Source: RHKX01 sp963820055 | GTDB taxonomy: Bacteria > Actinomycetota > Thermoleophilia > Solirubrobacterales > 70-9 | Length of the DNA stretch: 64,000 bases | Direction of reading: 5' to 3' | Assembly: GCA_963820055.1 (NCBI GenBank) | Contig: CAWFYJ010000001.1 | Span: 124,001 to 188,000 of the forward strand | In this document: piece after piece, positions 46,327 through 55,142 of the stretch | Position numbering within the stretch: the first letter of the stretch is position 1 | Layout of the letters: each line of letters begins with the position of its first letter | Notes under the pieces: model-generated | The model's database searches: none | The model's input: only the letters and a program-made list of their open reading frames with translations | What the model was told of the DNA's origin: nothing | Position numbers and translations under genes: made by a program

Positions 46327-48180
46327 GTGTGGTTCTCACTCCACAACCTGGTCCTGATCGTCATCCAGGCGGCGTGTGTCGTCCTTCCCGCCGCGGGCCT
46401 GCCGCGGTGGGCGATCCGGCTCCGCGGCCGGGCATGGGCGGCCGTCCTCCCGGTCTCGATCGTCCTCGTGATCGTCGGGATCTCGATCCTCCCGAGCACG
46501 GCCGACGTCCTCACATGGATCGCGTTGATTGGCGTCCCGGTCGGCTGCACGCTGGCGCTCGGGTGGGCGGCCCGCGGAGCTCGCGCTCCCCTCGCTCTCC
46601 TCGCCGTCCCATTGCTCGCGCTCGCCTGGGTCGCGCCGGACGCCGCTGCCGGCCAGCTCGCGACGACTCTGCTGATCGCCGGCTCCGCGATCACGCTCGG
46701 GCGGCTGCTCGCCGGCGCGACGCCACTCGCCTGGTTGCGGGGGGGCGTCTACCTGCTCGCTGCCGTCGATGCCTACCTCGTCTTCTCCGGTGCGCTCGAG
46801 AGCCCGAATCAGGTCCTCGTCGATGCGGCGCCGGGCCCCGACCTGCCGCAGCTGCAGTCGGCCTCGTTCGGGCCGATGTCGATCGGCTACGGCGACTTCT
46901 TCATCGCCGGCGTCGTCGGCGGCATCCTCGCGGTCGAGCGGGGGCCGCAACTCCTCGCCGGGGTGCTGACCCTGGTCCTGGCGCTCGCCTGGGACCAGCT
47001 CTTCCTCGTCTACGACGTTCTGCCGGCGACGATTCCGCCGGCCCTCGCCCTGCTCTGTGTCGAACTGCTGAGCCGGCGGAGGCGCCTCGGCCTCGAACGG
47101 AAGCGTCGGGACGGTCGTTACGATCGGCACATGCGCGGTGCCCTCGCCCTAGCTGCAGTGATCGCCGGGGCGCTGGTCTGCGCGGTTCCACGGGCCGACG
47201 CCTTCGTTTACTGGTCTTCGGGGAATGGTGCCCACAGCACCATCGGCCGCGCGAACCTCGACGGGACGGCAGTTGAGCCCGGCCTCGTGAGCGGCGTCTC
47301 CGGCGGCTCGGGCGTGGCCACCGACGGCTCCCACATCTACTGGGGCGAATCGGGATCGGGATCGGGCCTCGAACTCGCCACCATCGGCCGGGCCGAGCCG
47401 GACGGCTCCGCGGTCGATCGCGACTTCCTCCCCGCGACGGCGTTCTGCGGCGTCTTCGGGCTGCGGGCGGACGCTGACGCGATCTTCTGGATCAAGGGCA
47501 CCTGCAACCTGGGCCTGAACACGGTCGACCGTTACGACGCCGAGGGCTTCGGCCCGGCCGGCGGCGGAACCTGGGCCTGCGGATTCGACGTCGACGACAC
47601 CTACGTCTACTGGAGCGAAGGCAACTTCATCGCCCGAGGTCTGCGGAGCGGGGAGGAGATCGACCGGACGTGGCTTGACCTGGGAGCCGGGCACGAGGCC
47701 TGCGGTGTCGCCGTGGACGACGATCACATCTTCTGGTCGGTCGCCGAGCCGACGACCGGCGGACGCGGTCGCTCGATCGGCAGGGCCTCGATCGACGGTT
47801 CGGAATCGACCATCGATCGCACGTTCATCGACGGTGCGGTCTTCGATCGCTCGATTCCGGTCGGAATCGCCGCTCAGGGCAACCGCCTGTTCTGGACGAA
47901 CTCCCCCGAGAGCGGTTTGGCCAACGGCTACGGAAGCATCGGCCGGGCGTTCGTCGACGGCACCAACGTCGACCAGGCCTTCATCCCCCATGTGCTCTCC
48001 CCCACCGGTCTCGACGTCGACTACGGCCGGACCGGCTGCAGGCGCGCCGAGTCGGCTCTCCAACGTGCGCGGGACAGGCTGGGGAGACTGCGGGCGCGCG
48101 AAGCAGCGAAGCGAGCGATCAAGCGGGCCGAGCGGACCGTCAGGAAGAGGCAAGCGGCGGCTGCAGCCGCTTGCGGTTGA
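46327..48180 (+). CDS. Presenilin-like nine-helix membrane domain fused to a YWTD-type beta-propeller
   Basis: 617 residues in one open frame, GTG start. Residues 1-255 contain about nine hydrophobic segments. Segment 6 has Asp148 in 'LAAVDAYLVFSG', segment 7 has Asp190 in 'SIGYGDFFIAGVVGGILA' (GxGD), and segment 9 has a PAL motif (238-240) in 'TIPPALALLC'. That is the topology and motif set of presenilin/signal-peptide-peptidase aspartyl proteases. From Met269 a signal-peptide-like helix leads to repeats such as 'IYWGESG', 'TIGRANLDG' and 'VYWSEGNF', a YWTD propeller. An internal ATG at 47131 could make the propeller a separate protein. Protease activity is inferred. Confidence 0.62.
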   Translation: MWFSLHNLVLIVIQAACVVLPAAGLPRWAIRLRGRAWAAVLPVSIVLVIVGISILPSTADVLTWIALIGVPVGCTLALGWAARGARAPLALLAVPLLALAWVAPDAAAGQLATTLLIAGSAITLGRLLAGATPLAWLRGGVYLLAAVDAYLVFSGALESPNQVLVDAAPGPDLPQLQSASFGPMSIGYGDFFIAGVVGGILAVERGPQLLAGVLTLVLALAWDQLFLVYDVLPATIPPALALLCVELLSRRRRLGLERKRRDGRYDRHMRGALALAAVIAGALVCAVPRADAFVYWSSGNGAHSTIGRANLDGTAVEPGLVSGVSGGSGVATDGSHIYWGESGSGSGLELATIGRAEPDGSAVDRDFLPATAFCGVFGLRADADAIFWIKGTCNLGLNTVDRYDAEGFGPAGGGTWACGFDVDDTYVYWSEGNFIARGLRSGEEIDRTWLDLGAGHEACGVAVDDDHIFWSVAEPTTGGRGRSIGRASIDGSESTIDRTFIDGAVFDRSIPVGIAAQGNRLFWTNSPESGLANGYGSIGRAFVDGTNVDQAFIPHVLSPTGLDVDYGRTGCRRAESALQRARDRLGRLRAREAAKRAIKRAERTVRKRQAAAAAACG

Positions 48181-48181
48181 A

Positions 48182-48548
48182 TGGAGGCGGCCGGTACTGC
48201 CCCGGCGTCCGCGAAGGACGTCCCGATGCGTCAACGAGCGTTCCCTCGGAGTCTGTCTCGGCTTCCGGCTAGGTCAATCCCAGGGGTACGTTGCCAGGGC
48301 CACTTCCTCCTGTTGTTGTTCCCGAACGACCGAGGATCCTGCCGCTGGGTGAGCCCACTGATGATGCCGCTGGCCCGGATCGTGGGCTATCCGGAGCGAC
48401 AGCTCTCTACTGCTGTTTAGGCAGCGAGAGCGAACTCGTGAGAGTCCGCACTTATTGGTTTTCCTGGGCTTTTTAACGAGGCCGGCCCAGGCACCTCGAC
48501 TCGCAACACCGGGACGAGAACCGTTCACGTCGATTCTGTTTCGCCCCC
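48182..48548 (-). ncRNA. ssrA: Transfer-messenger RNA (tmRNA)
   Basis: 367 nt. The 5' end GGGGGCG (48548-48542) pairs with CGCCTCC at the 3' end (one G-U), next to a 5-bp T-stem GCCGG/CCGGC. The D-side 'AATCGACGTGAA' is tmRNA-like. A 10-bp P2-type helix joins CGTCCCGGTG to CATCGGGACG. The tag frame runs GCG at 48449 to TAA at 48417 and encodes ADSHEFALAA, ending in the degradation signal ALAA. CCA is not encoded. The T-loop reads GGCAGTA instead of a TTC-type loop. It rescues stalled ribosomes with SmpB (57255). It fills the gap between the 46327 and 48612 genes. Confidence 0.9.
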
Positions 48549-48611
48549 TATGAGTGTCTATGTGAGAGCAATTGTAGTCGGGGCGGCAAGGGGCTCTGGC
48601 AGGATTGGCCC

Positions 48612-49697
48612 GTGGGCGGGACGGACGACGACCTCGCGATCATCAGGCGGCGGATCGCCGCGCAGCGGTTGGCGGGCCGGCCGTTCGGCGGCCCCGCAGA
48701 TGCCGTCCGCGGCCTGCTCGCGGTCCAGTCCCAGGAGTACCTGCAGGCGAAGTGGGCGCTGGCGATGCGCTGCGGCGAAGCCACGAACGCGGAGATCGAC
48801 GCCTCCTTCGACCGCGGCGACTTCCTGCGCACCCACGTCCTCCGCCCGACCTGGCACTTCGTCGCGCCGGAGGACCTCCGCCCGCTGCTGCGGCTGACGG
48901 CGCCCCGGGTCCGGCGGCTGATGGCGCCGCAGGACCGCGAGCTGAGCATCGACGAACCGACGCTCGCGACCGCCCGGCGGACGACGGAGGCGGCGCTCGA
49001 GGGCGGCGCGGCCCTGACACGCCGCGATCTTGCCGAGCGGTTGGCAGGCGAGGGGATCACCGGCGACGGTCGGCGGATCGGCCACATCACGATGCGCCTC
49101 GAGCTCGAGGCGCTGATCTGCAGCGGCCCCCGAGACGGCAAGCAGCACACCTACGCGCTCGTCGACGAGCGCGTCCCTCCGGAGACGTCGCCCGCGAGCG
49201 ACGACGACGTACTCGCCGGGGCGACCGTCAGGTTCTTCGCAGGTCACGGTCCGGCCACCGCTCACGACTTCGCCAAGTGGGCGAGCCTGCGCGTCTCCGA
49301 CGCCCGGGCGGGGCTCGATCTCACCGGTGACCGCCTCGATCGCTTCGAGCACGGCGGGACGACCTACTGGCACGCCGGCCTCGGCGACGCGGACGCGACC
49401 GCCGACCGGGCGCTGCTCCTGCCCGAGTACGACGAGAGCTGGGCCGGGTACCGCGATCTCCGGATGCGCCTCGCGGCGCCGGTGCCCGGCCGGCTCGACC
49501 TGCGCCGTCCGGTGCTGGTCGGCGGCGAGGTGCGAGCGGCCTGGAGGCGCAAGCTCTCGGCGCGCTCCGTCGACTTCGAGATCGAGCCCTTCGCACCGCT
49601 CAGCCGGAGGGTGCGCGGCACGGTCGAGGACGAGGCGGAGCAGTACGCCGCCTTCCTGCAACTACCGATAGGTTCCTTGAAGTGGGTTGCTTCGTAG
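48612..49697 (+). CDS. AlkZ/YcaQ-like winged-helix DNA glycosylase family protein
   Basis: 361 residues, GTG start. HTH_42 family (PF06224): three winged-helix modules and a C-terminal beta barrel. The QxQ motif of AlkZ-type glycosylases is present in 'LLAVQSQEYLQAKWAL', followed by 'LRTHVLRPTWHFVAPEDL'. Known members (AlkZ, YcaQ) remove alkylated bases or unhook interstrand crosslinks. The C-terminal 'LLPEYDESWAGYRD' and 'RPVLVGGEVRAAWRR' are typical. The substrate here is unknown. Confidence 0.85.
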   Translation: MGGTDDDLAIIRRRIAAQRLAGRPFGGPADAVRGLLAVQSQEYLQAKWALAMRCGEATNAEIDASFDRGDFLRTHVLRPTWHFVAPEDLRPLLRLTAPRVRRLMAPQDRELSIDEPTLATARRTTEAALEGGAALTRRDLAERLAGEGITGDGRRIGHITMRLELEALICSGPRDGKQHTYALVDERVPPETSPASDDDVLAGATVRFFAGHGPATAHDFAKWASLRVSDARAGLDLTGDRLDRFEHGGTTYWHAGLGDADATADRALLLPEYDESWAGYRDLRMRLAAPVPGRLDLRRPVLVGGEVRAAWRRKLSARSVDFEIEPFAPLSRRVRGTVEDEAEQYAAFLQLPIGSLKWVAS

Positions 49698-49963
49698 TCC
49701 TTTTCGCCCTGATCTCGCCGCGCCTGGCGCTGTTCTTCGTCGCGATCTTCTCGGACCTGCTCAGCCGTGCATTCGACTCGTGGCTGATCCCGTTCATCGG
49801 CTTCTTCCTGCTGCCGTGGACGACCCTCGCCTACGCGTGCATGTGGACCCTCGGCGGCAACGGGGTCCACGGATTCGAGTGGTTCATCGTGATCCTCGCC
49901 TTCCTCGCCGACCTCAGCGGCTACGGGCTGATCGGCAACCAGCGCCGCACCACGGCCCGCTGA
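49682..49963 (+). CDS. Small integral membrane protein
   Basis: 93 residues with three predicted membrane segments (about 2-24, 33-58, 66-83); GTG start overlapping the glycosylase gene by 16 bp. 'FDSWLIPFIGFFLLPWTTLAYACMW' (abridged) resembles small actinobacterial membrane proteins of unknown function. The C-terminus is cytoplasmic and basic. Confidence 0.72.
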   Translation: MGCFVVLFALISPRLALFFVAIFSDLLSRAFDSWLIPFIGFFLLPWTTLAYACMWTLGGNGVHGFEWFIVILAFLADLSGYGLIGNQRRTTAR

Positions 49964-49969
49964 GCGCCG

Positions 49970-51145
49970 TCAGTCCTGGCTGCGGGCGAGACGCAGGCCG
50001 TCGATGAGCCGCATCGGCGAGCCGACCCTGAGCACGGCACGTTCGTAGATGCGTCCCGCGAGGCCGATCAACAAGACCACCGAAACGATCATCAAGGCGA
50101 CCGACGCCACGAGTTCCCACGCGGGCAGACCGTCGACGGCGGCGCGAGCCGGCACGACCATCGGCGCCGTCGGGGGCAGGAGGGTGCAGATCGTCGCCAG
50201 AGCACTGCTCGGATCGTCGGAGATGCTGAACGAGGCGAAGTAGCCGACGACGAGAACGATGGTCAGCGGTGTCGTGACGCTGCCGACATCCTCTTGGCGG
50301 GAGACGATCGCTCCGGCCACGGCGAAAGCGCACGAATAGAGCGCGTAGCCGAGGACGAAGTACAGAAGGACGAGGGCGATCGTCTCTGCGGTCGATGAGG
50401 GCAACTCGAGCTGACCCGACAGCAATGCCGCTGCGATGCCGATACCGGCCACCGAGGCGAGCTGCAGGAACCCGAGCAATCCGATGCCGATGACCTTGCC
50501 CGCGAGGAGCCGCGAGGGCCGGATCGCCGAGAGGATCAACTCGACCACCCGCGAGCTCTTCTCCTCGACGATTCCCGAGGTGACGACGAAGCCGAATCCG
50601 AGAATCGCCAGATAGAGGAGCAGGCTTCCGGCGAACGCCAGGCCGGAACCGGAATCGCTGCCCTCGTCGACCTCCGTAGCGGGCAACGGCGCCGGGGCCA
50701 GCGCCCGCTCGATCTGCCCGGCGTCAAGCCCCGACCTGCGGAGAACCGCCTGGCTTTCGGCCTTCGCCGCGGCCGCCTGGATCAGCGCCGGCAGCTCCGG
50801 ACCCGTCCCGCTTGCCACCAGGAGGCCGGCGGCGGCAACGGCCGCATCGAGGTCACCGTCCTCAACCGCCGCTCGCGCGGCCTCCGCGCTCGCCGGATGG
50901 GACTCCGCGATGGTGATCCCCCCGGGGGGCTCAGCGGCGAGCTCACGGCCGATCGCATCGGCGTCGCCGCCGACGAGGCCGACGTCGTAGGTCGTCTCGT
51001 CGCCGCCGCCCGACAGTGCGGCGACCACGACGATCGCGAGGACGATGACGATCTGGATCGCCAACCCGACGCGAAATGCTCGGGACCGCCAGCGCTCGCG
51101 GATCTCCCGGCGGGCGGTCAACTCCACGGCTCTACGTCCCGTCAT
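49970..51145 (-). CDS. ABC-2 type (NatB-like) exporter permease
   Basis: 391 residues. 'ELTARREIRERWRSRAFRVG' and TM1, then an extracytoplasmic domain to about 200, then five C-terminal membrane segments with 'IVEEKSSRVVELILSAIRPSRLLAGKVIG' (abridged), the NatB/ABC2_membrane_3 hallmark. Works with the ATPase gene upstream; the coding regions overlap by 14 bp. Known relatives export Na+ or drugs; substrate unknown. Confidence 0.9.
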   Translation of the reverse strand: MTGRRAVELTARREIRERWRSRAFRVGLAIQIVIVLAIVVVAALSGGGDETTYDVGLVGGDADAIGRELAAEPPGGITIAESHPASAEAARAAVEDGDLDAAVAAAGLLVASGTGPELPALIQAAAAKAESQAVLRRSGLDAGQIERALAPAPLPATEVDEGSDSGSGLAFAGSLLLYLAILGFGFVVTSGIVEEKSSRVVELILSAIRPSRLLAGKVIGIGLLGFLQLASVAGIGIAAALLSGQLELPSSTAETIALVLLYFVLGYALYSCAFAVAGAIVSRQEDVGSVTTPLTIVLVVGYFASFSISDDPSSALATICTLLPPTAPMVVPARAAVDGLPAWELVASVALMIVSVVLLIGLAGRIYERAVLRVGSPMRLIDGLRLARSQD

Positions 51146-52028
51146 CCGCGACCACCTCCTTGAAGCGCTCCGCAAGTGCGGGCCGGTGACGAGCGAACCG
51201 CTCGATTGCCCCATGCCTTCGCCCGAAGTCGAGGAGGCGCTGCGGATCCAGCTCGTCATCGAGCTCCACCAAGTTGGGGCCGACCTGCCTGACACCAGGA
51301 ACGTCCGCGAACGGCGCGGCGCCTACACCCGCGACCTCGATCTCCCAGAGATTGCCGGCGTCCCGGGAGCGGAGCTCTTCGACTGCTCCGGAAGCCACCA
51401 GCCGGCCGCCCTTGATGATCGCGACCGAGTCGCACAAGCGCTCGACCAGATCGAGCTGGTGCGAGGAAAAGATGACCGGCAGTCCGCGGTTCGCGGCCTC
51501 GGTGACGAGAACCTCTGCCAGAACCTCGACCCCGACCGGGTCGAGGCCGGAGAACGGCTCGTCGAGCACCAGGAGGTCCGGATCGTGAACGAGTGCGGCG
51601 CCGAGCTGGACCCGCTGCCGATTTCCCAGCGAGAGTTCCTCGACCGGATCGGAACGCCGCTCTGTGACCCCCAGCCTCTCCATCCAGCGGTCGGAGGCCG
51701 CCTCCGCGGCCGCAGCGTCGAGCCCGTGCAGCTCCGCGAAGTAGGCGAGCTGCTCTCCGACGCGCATCTTCGGGTAGAGGCCGCGCTCCTCAGGCATGTA
51801 GCCGATCCGACGTCGTTTCTCGGCGTCGAGCGGTTCACCGTTCCAGAGAACGGTCCCGCCATCCGCAGCCAGGACGCCGAGGACAATGCGCATCGTCGTG
51901 GTCTTGCCGGCACCGTTGGGGCCGACGAAACCGACGATCTCGCCCGGTCTCGCCTGGAGGGAGATACCGTCGAGGGCGACCACGTCGCCGTACCGCTTGC
52001 TCAGGTCCCGCAACTCGAGCGATGCCAT
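51132..52028 (-). CDS. ABC exporter ATP-binding protein (NatA-like)
   Basis: 298 residues. Walker A 'GPNGAGKTTTMRI', 'MPEERGLYPKM' Q-loop region, the variant signature 'LSLGNRQRVQLGAALV' seen in NatA/EcsA-type ATPases, Walker B 'LLVLDEPFSGLDP' and H-loop 'FSSHQ'. A C-terminal extension of about 80 residues is normal for this subgroup. ATG 52028 was chosen; the frame is open upstream to 52217 without homology. Divergent from the aldo/keto reductase gene. Confidence 0.92.
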   Translation of the reverse strand: MASLELRDLSKRYGDVVALDGISLQARPGEIVGFVGPNGAGKTTTMRIVLGVLAADGGTVLWNGEPLDAEKRRRIGYMPEERGLYPKMRVGEQLAYFAELHGLDAAAAEAASDRWMERLGVTERRSDPVEELSLGNRQRVQLGAALVHDPDLLVLDEPFSGLDPVGVEVLAEVLVTEAANRGLPVIFSSHQLDLVERLCDSVAIIKGGRLVASGAVEELRSRDAGNLWEIEVAGVGAAPFADVPGVRQVGPNLVELDDELDPQRLLDFGRRHGAIERFARHRPALAERFKEVVADDGT

Positions 52029-52090
52029 CCATCGGACCCTGCCCAGTTCGAACCGGTTCAATCGCGGCGAGGCAGGGTAATTGAAGGCGT

Positions 52091-53062
52091 ATGAAACGCA
52101 GAACGCTTGGCAAAGACGGACCGGAGACCTCGGCGATCGGGCTCGGCTGCATGGGCATGTCCGAGTTCTACGGTGAGAGCGACGACGAGCAGTCGATCGC
52201 GACCATCCACCGGGCACTCGACATCGGCGTCGACTTCCTCGACACCGCCGACATGTACGGGCGCGGCGCCAACGAGGAGCTCGTGGGCCGGGCGATCACC
52301 GGCCGCCGCGACGATGTCTTCCTGGCGACGAAGTTCGGAATCGTCCGCAGCGACGAGCCGACCGCGCGCGGGGTCGACGGCAGCCCCGAGTACGTACGCG
52401 GCACCATCGACGGGTCGCTCGGACGGCTCGGAGTGGATCACGTCGACCTCTACTACCAGCACCGCGTCGACCCGAACGTGCCGATCGAGGAGACCGTCGG
52501 CGCGATGGCGGAGGCGGTCGACGCCGGCAAGGTCCGCCACATCGGCCTCAGCGAGGCGTCCCCGGAGACGATCCGGCGCGCTCACGCAACCCATCCGATC
52601 ACCGCGGTCCAGACCGAGCTCTCGCTGTGGGAGCGCGGGCCGCTCGAGGCGATCATCCCGACGTGCCGGGAGCTCGGGATCGGCTTCGTCCCCTACTCCC
52701 CACTCGGCCGCGGGTTCCTGACCGGCAGGTTCAACTCCAGCTCCGACTTCGGCGACGGCGACTTCCGCAGCAATGACCCGCGGATGCGCGAGGAGAACTT
52801 CGAACGCAACGCCGGGATCGTCGAGGTGGTCAGGGAGGTCGCCGAGCGCAAGGGCGCGACGCCCGCGCAGATCGCCCTCGCCTGGGTGCTTGCCCAGGGA
52901 GACGAGCTCGTGCCGATCCCCGGCACCCGCAAGATCGAGCGGCTCGAGGAGAACGCGGCCGCTGCGGAGATCTCGCTCGACCCCGACGACCTCGCCGACC
53001 TCGACCGGATCGAGCCGGCGATCGGCGACCGCTACGCCAACATGGAGTCCGTGAACCGGTGA
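52091..53062 (+). CDS. Aldo/keto reductase (AKR13-like)
   Basis: 323 residues. 'SAIGLGCMGMSEFYGE' is diagnostic of the YakC/perakine-reductase-like subgroup. Tetrad: Asp/Tyr in 'LDTADMYGRG', Lys in 'FLATKFGIV', His in 'YYQHRVDP'. NADP-binding 'PIPGTRKIERLEENAAA'. Distinct from the 33312 reductase. Cytosolic, substrate unknown. Confidence 0.92.
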   Translation: MKRRTLGKDGPETSAIGLGCMGMSEFYGESDDEQSIATIHRALDIGVDFLDTADMYGRGANEELVGRAITGRRDDVFLATKFGIVRSDEPTARGVDGSPEYVRGTIDGSLGRLGVDHVDLYYQHRVDPNVPIEETVGAMAEAVDAGKVRHIGLSEASPETIRRAHATHPITAVQTELSLWERGPLEAIIPTCRELGIGFVPYSPLGRGFLTGRFNSSSDFGDGDFRSNDPRMREENFERNAGIVEVVREVAERKGATPAQIALAWVLAQGDELVPIPGTRKIERLEENAAAAEISLDPDDLADLDRIEPAIGDRYANMESVNR

Positions 53063-53064
53063 GC

Positions 53065-53409
53065 TCAGGCGAGCTCGGGGATGTGACGCTCGAGATGGAC
53101 GGTGATCGTCTCCCGGACCCAGCGCCGTTCCTCCGCGGACGCCATCCGGTAGCGGCCGAGCAGCATCTTCTGGTCGTCGAGCGGCATGCCCGCGATCTCC
53201 CAGCGGACGGCGAGACGTTCGAACAGCGCCTCCTCGCGCCGCTGCCAGGCGTCCTCGGCGGACGCCGCGGCGGACGCCGGCGGCTCGGCGAGCTTGCGGA
53301 TCGTCCCGGAGCTGAGCTGCTGCCGGAGAGTCAGGACGTTCCCATCGGGATCGCTGTAGTCGCTCGTCGCGACCGGTTCGCGCTTTCGCCGCTGCTTGCG
53401 CTTCGCCAC
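53065..53409 (-). CDS. Small basic/helical protein of unknown function
   Basis: 114 residues, GTG start at 53409. An N-terminal Lys/Arg cluster (AKRKQRRKREP), then 'SDYSDPDGNVLTLRQQLSSG', then long helical segments ('WQRREEALFERLAVRWEIAG', 'ASAEERRWVRETITVHLERH'). Convergent with the reductase gene (2 nt apart). No family recognised; the basic N-terminus suggests nucleic-acid contact, which is a guess. Confidence 0.65.
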   Translation of the reverse strand: MAKRKQRRKREPVATSDYSDPDGNVLTLRQQLSSGTIRKLAEPPASAAASAEDAWQRREEALFERLAVRWEIAGMPLDDQKMLLGRYRMASAEERRWVRETITVHLERHIPELA

Positions 53410-53435
53410 GACTGGGAGTCTCGCATCCGGCCGGA

Positions 53436-53441
53436 TAGGTT
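53436..53441 (+). promoter_or_regulatory. -10 element (TAGGTT) of the 53448 gene
   Basis: TAGGTT ends 6 nt before the ATG at 53448; leaderless arrangement. Confidence 0.45.
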
Positions 53442-53447
53442 TGGCGG

Positions 53448-54818
53448 ATGAGCAGCAGAGAGTTCGACGTGATCGTGATCGGGGCCGGGCCGGCCGGGGA
53501 GGTGGCGGCCGGTCGCCTCGCCGACGGCGGTCTCGACGTCGCCCTCGCCGAGCCGGAGCTCGTCGGCGGCGAGTGCAGCTTCTGGGCATGCATGCCGTCG
53601 AAGGCACTGCTCCGCCCGGCGGAGCTCCGCGCCGAGGTCGAGCGCGTCCCGGGCATCGTGCTGTCCGGCGGGCTCGACGTCGAGCGGATCCTCGCGCGGC
53701 GGGACGAGGTCGTTCACGACTACGACGACGACGCTCAGCTCCCCTGGCTGGAGGAGCGCAACATCACGCTGATCCGAGAACGTGCCCAGCTGATCGGCGA
53801 GCGCCGCCTCCGGGCCGGCGGCGAAGAGCTCGAGGCCCGGACCGCGATCGTCATCGCGACCGGATCGGGGACGGCGATGCCCCCGATCGACGGGCTCGCC
53901 GACGTCGGCGCATGGTCCAACCGCGAGATCACGAGCGCGAAGACCCCGCCCGAGTCGCTGCTGATCCTGGGCGGCGGGGTCGTCGGCATCGAGATGGCGC
54001 AGGCCTGGAGCTCGCTCGGCACCGAGGTGACGGTCGTCGAGGGAGCCGACCGCATCCTCCTCCGCGAGGAGGAGTTCGCGGCCGAGCAGGTCGCCGACGC
54101 CCTCCGCGAGCGTGGCGTGAAGATCCGGACGGGCGCCAAGGTCATCGGCGCCCGCAGCGACCCCGACGCCGGCACCGTCGCACTCGATCTCGAGGACGGC
54201 AGCTCTTCGGAGGCGCAGCACCTGCTCGTCGCCGTCGGGAGGACACCGCGCGTCGCCGGGCTCGGTCTGGAGACCGTCGGCGCCGACGCGGGCGGCCGAC
54301 CGATCGAGGTCGACGAGCGGATGCGCGTCGGCGGGCGGGACTGGCTCTACGCGATCGGCGACGTCAACGGCCGGGCGCTCCTCACCCACATGGGGAAGCA
54401 CCAGGCCCGCGTCGCCGCGGAGAACATCCTCGGCCGCGATGCGGTCGCCCACCACGACGACGAGCGCTCACCGAGGGTCATCTTCACCGATCCGGAGGTT
54501 GCGGCCGTCGGGTACACGCACGCGGCCGCGGTCGAGAAGGGTCTGAACGTCACCGCCGTCGACGTCAGCACGGCCGGGACCGCCGGCGCCTCCTTCCACG
54601 GGCGCAACGCACCGGGCACGAGCCGCCTGGTGATCGACGACGACAAGCGCGTCGTCGTCGGCGCCACCTTCGTCGGGCCGGACGTCAACGAGCTGATCCA
54701 CGCCGCGACGATCGCGGTCATCGCCGAAGTGCCGGTCGAGACGCTGATCGACGCCGTGCCGCCGTTTCCGACGCGCAACGAGATCTGGCTCAACCTCCTG
54801 CAGAAGTACGGGCTCTAG
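53448..54818 (+). CDS. Pyridine nucleotide-disulphide oxidoreductase (dihydrolipoamide dehydrogenase-like)
   Basis: 456 residues. FAD motif 'VIGAGPAGEVAAGRLADGG', redox-active Cys pair in 'GGECSFWACMPSKALL' (CX4C), NAD(P) motif 'LLILGGGVVGIEMAQAWSSLG', second FAD motif 'LYAIGDVNGRALLTHMG' and the dimerisation domain to the end. The final His-Pro-x-x-x-Glu loop of true lipoamide dehydrogenases is altered (LIDAVPPFPTRNEIW), so the substrate may not be lipoamide. Related to actinobacterial Lpd/MerA-like enzymes. Confidence 0.9.
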   Translation: MSSREFDVIVIGAGPAGEVAAGRLADGGLDVALAEPELVGGECSFWACMPSKALLRPAELRAEVERVPGIVLSGGLDVERILARRDEVVHDYDDDAQLPWLEERNITLIRERAQLIGERRLRAGGEELEARTAIVIATGSGTAMPPIDGLADVGAWSNREITSAKTPPESLLILGGGVVGIEMAQAWSSLGTEVTVVEGADRILLREEEFAAEQVADALRERGVKIRTGAKVIGARSDPDAGTVALDLEDGSSSEAQHLLVAVGRTPRVAGLGLETVGADAGGRPIEVDERMRVGGRDWLYAIGDVNGRALLTHMGKHQARVAAENILGRDAVAHHDDERSPRVIFTDPEVAAVGYTHAAAVEKGLNVTAVDVSTAGTAGASFHGRNAPGTSRLVIDDDKRVVVGATFVGPDVNELIHAATIAVIAEVPVETLIDAVPPFPTRNEIWLNLLQKYGL

Positions 54819-55138
54819 GCCCGGTTCGCCTGGCCTATCGGCCCCTTGCCGCCGAGAAGCTCGAGCTCGATCATCCCGCCGTCGGCGACGAGCTCCCTCA
54901 CACGGGCGACGTCGGGATCTCCCTTCAGCCCCTCGATCGACGCGTCCAGGTCCTCCTGGCTCCGCCAAAGTTCCGTCACCCAGAGCGTGTCGGGATCGTC
55001 CGCCTGACGGTTGAGCAGGTAGAGGATGCAACCCGGATCGTCCCGCTGCGCCTCTGCAGCCGCGAGCATCAGCTCGGCAAGCTCCGCCCCCTTGCCGGAG
55101 ACGGCGACCATGCGTCCGTAGCGAGCTACCTCCGGCAA
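54815..55138 (-). CDS. Antibiotic biosynthesis monooxygenase (ABM)-domain protein
   Basis: 107 residues from TTG 55138, 4 nt after the upstream stop (ATG 55111 is an alternative). 'YGRMVAVSGKGAELAELML', 'DDPGCILYLLNRQADDPDTL' and 'VTELWRSQEDLDAS' match small ferredoxin-like ABM/YgiN proteins, which act as cofactor-free quinol or polyketide oxygenases or as stress proteins. Convergent, with a 4-bp overlap, with the 53448 gene. Confidence 0.82.
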   Translation of the reverse strand: MPEVARYGRMVAVSGKGAELAELMLAAAEAQRDDPGCILYLLNRQADDPDTLWVTELWRSQEDLDASIEGLKGDPDVARVRELVADGGMIELELLGGKGPIGQANRA

Positions 55139-55142
55139 ACCG

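Noticed and set aside
48181..48528. Short open frames on both strands in the 48.2-48.5 kb gap
   Set aside because: The interval is tmRNA, shown by acceptor pairing, P2 helix and the ALAA tag.
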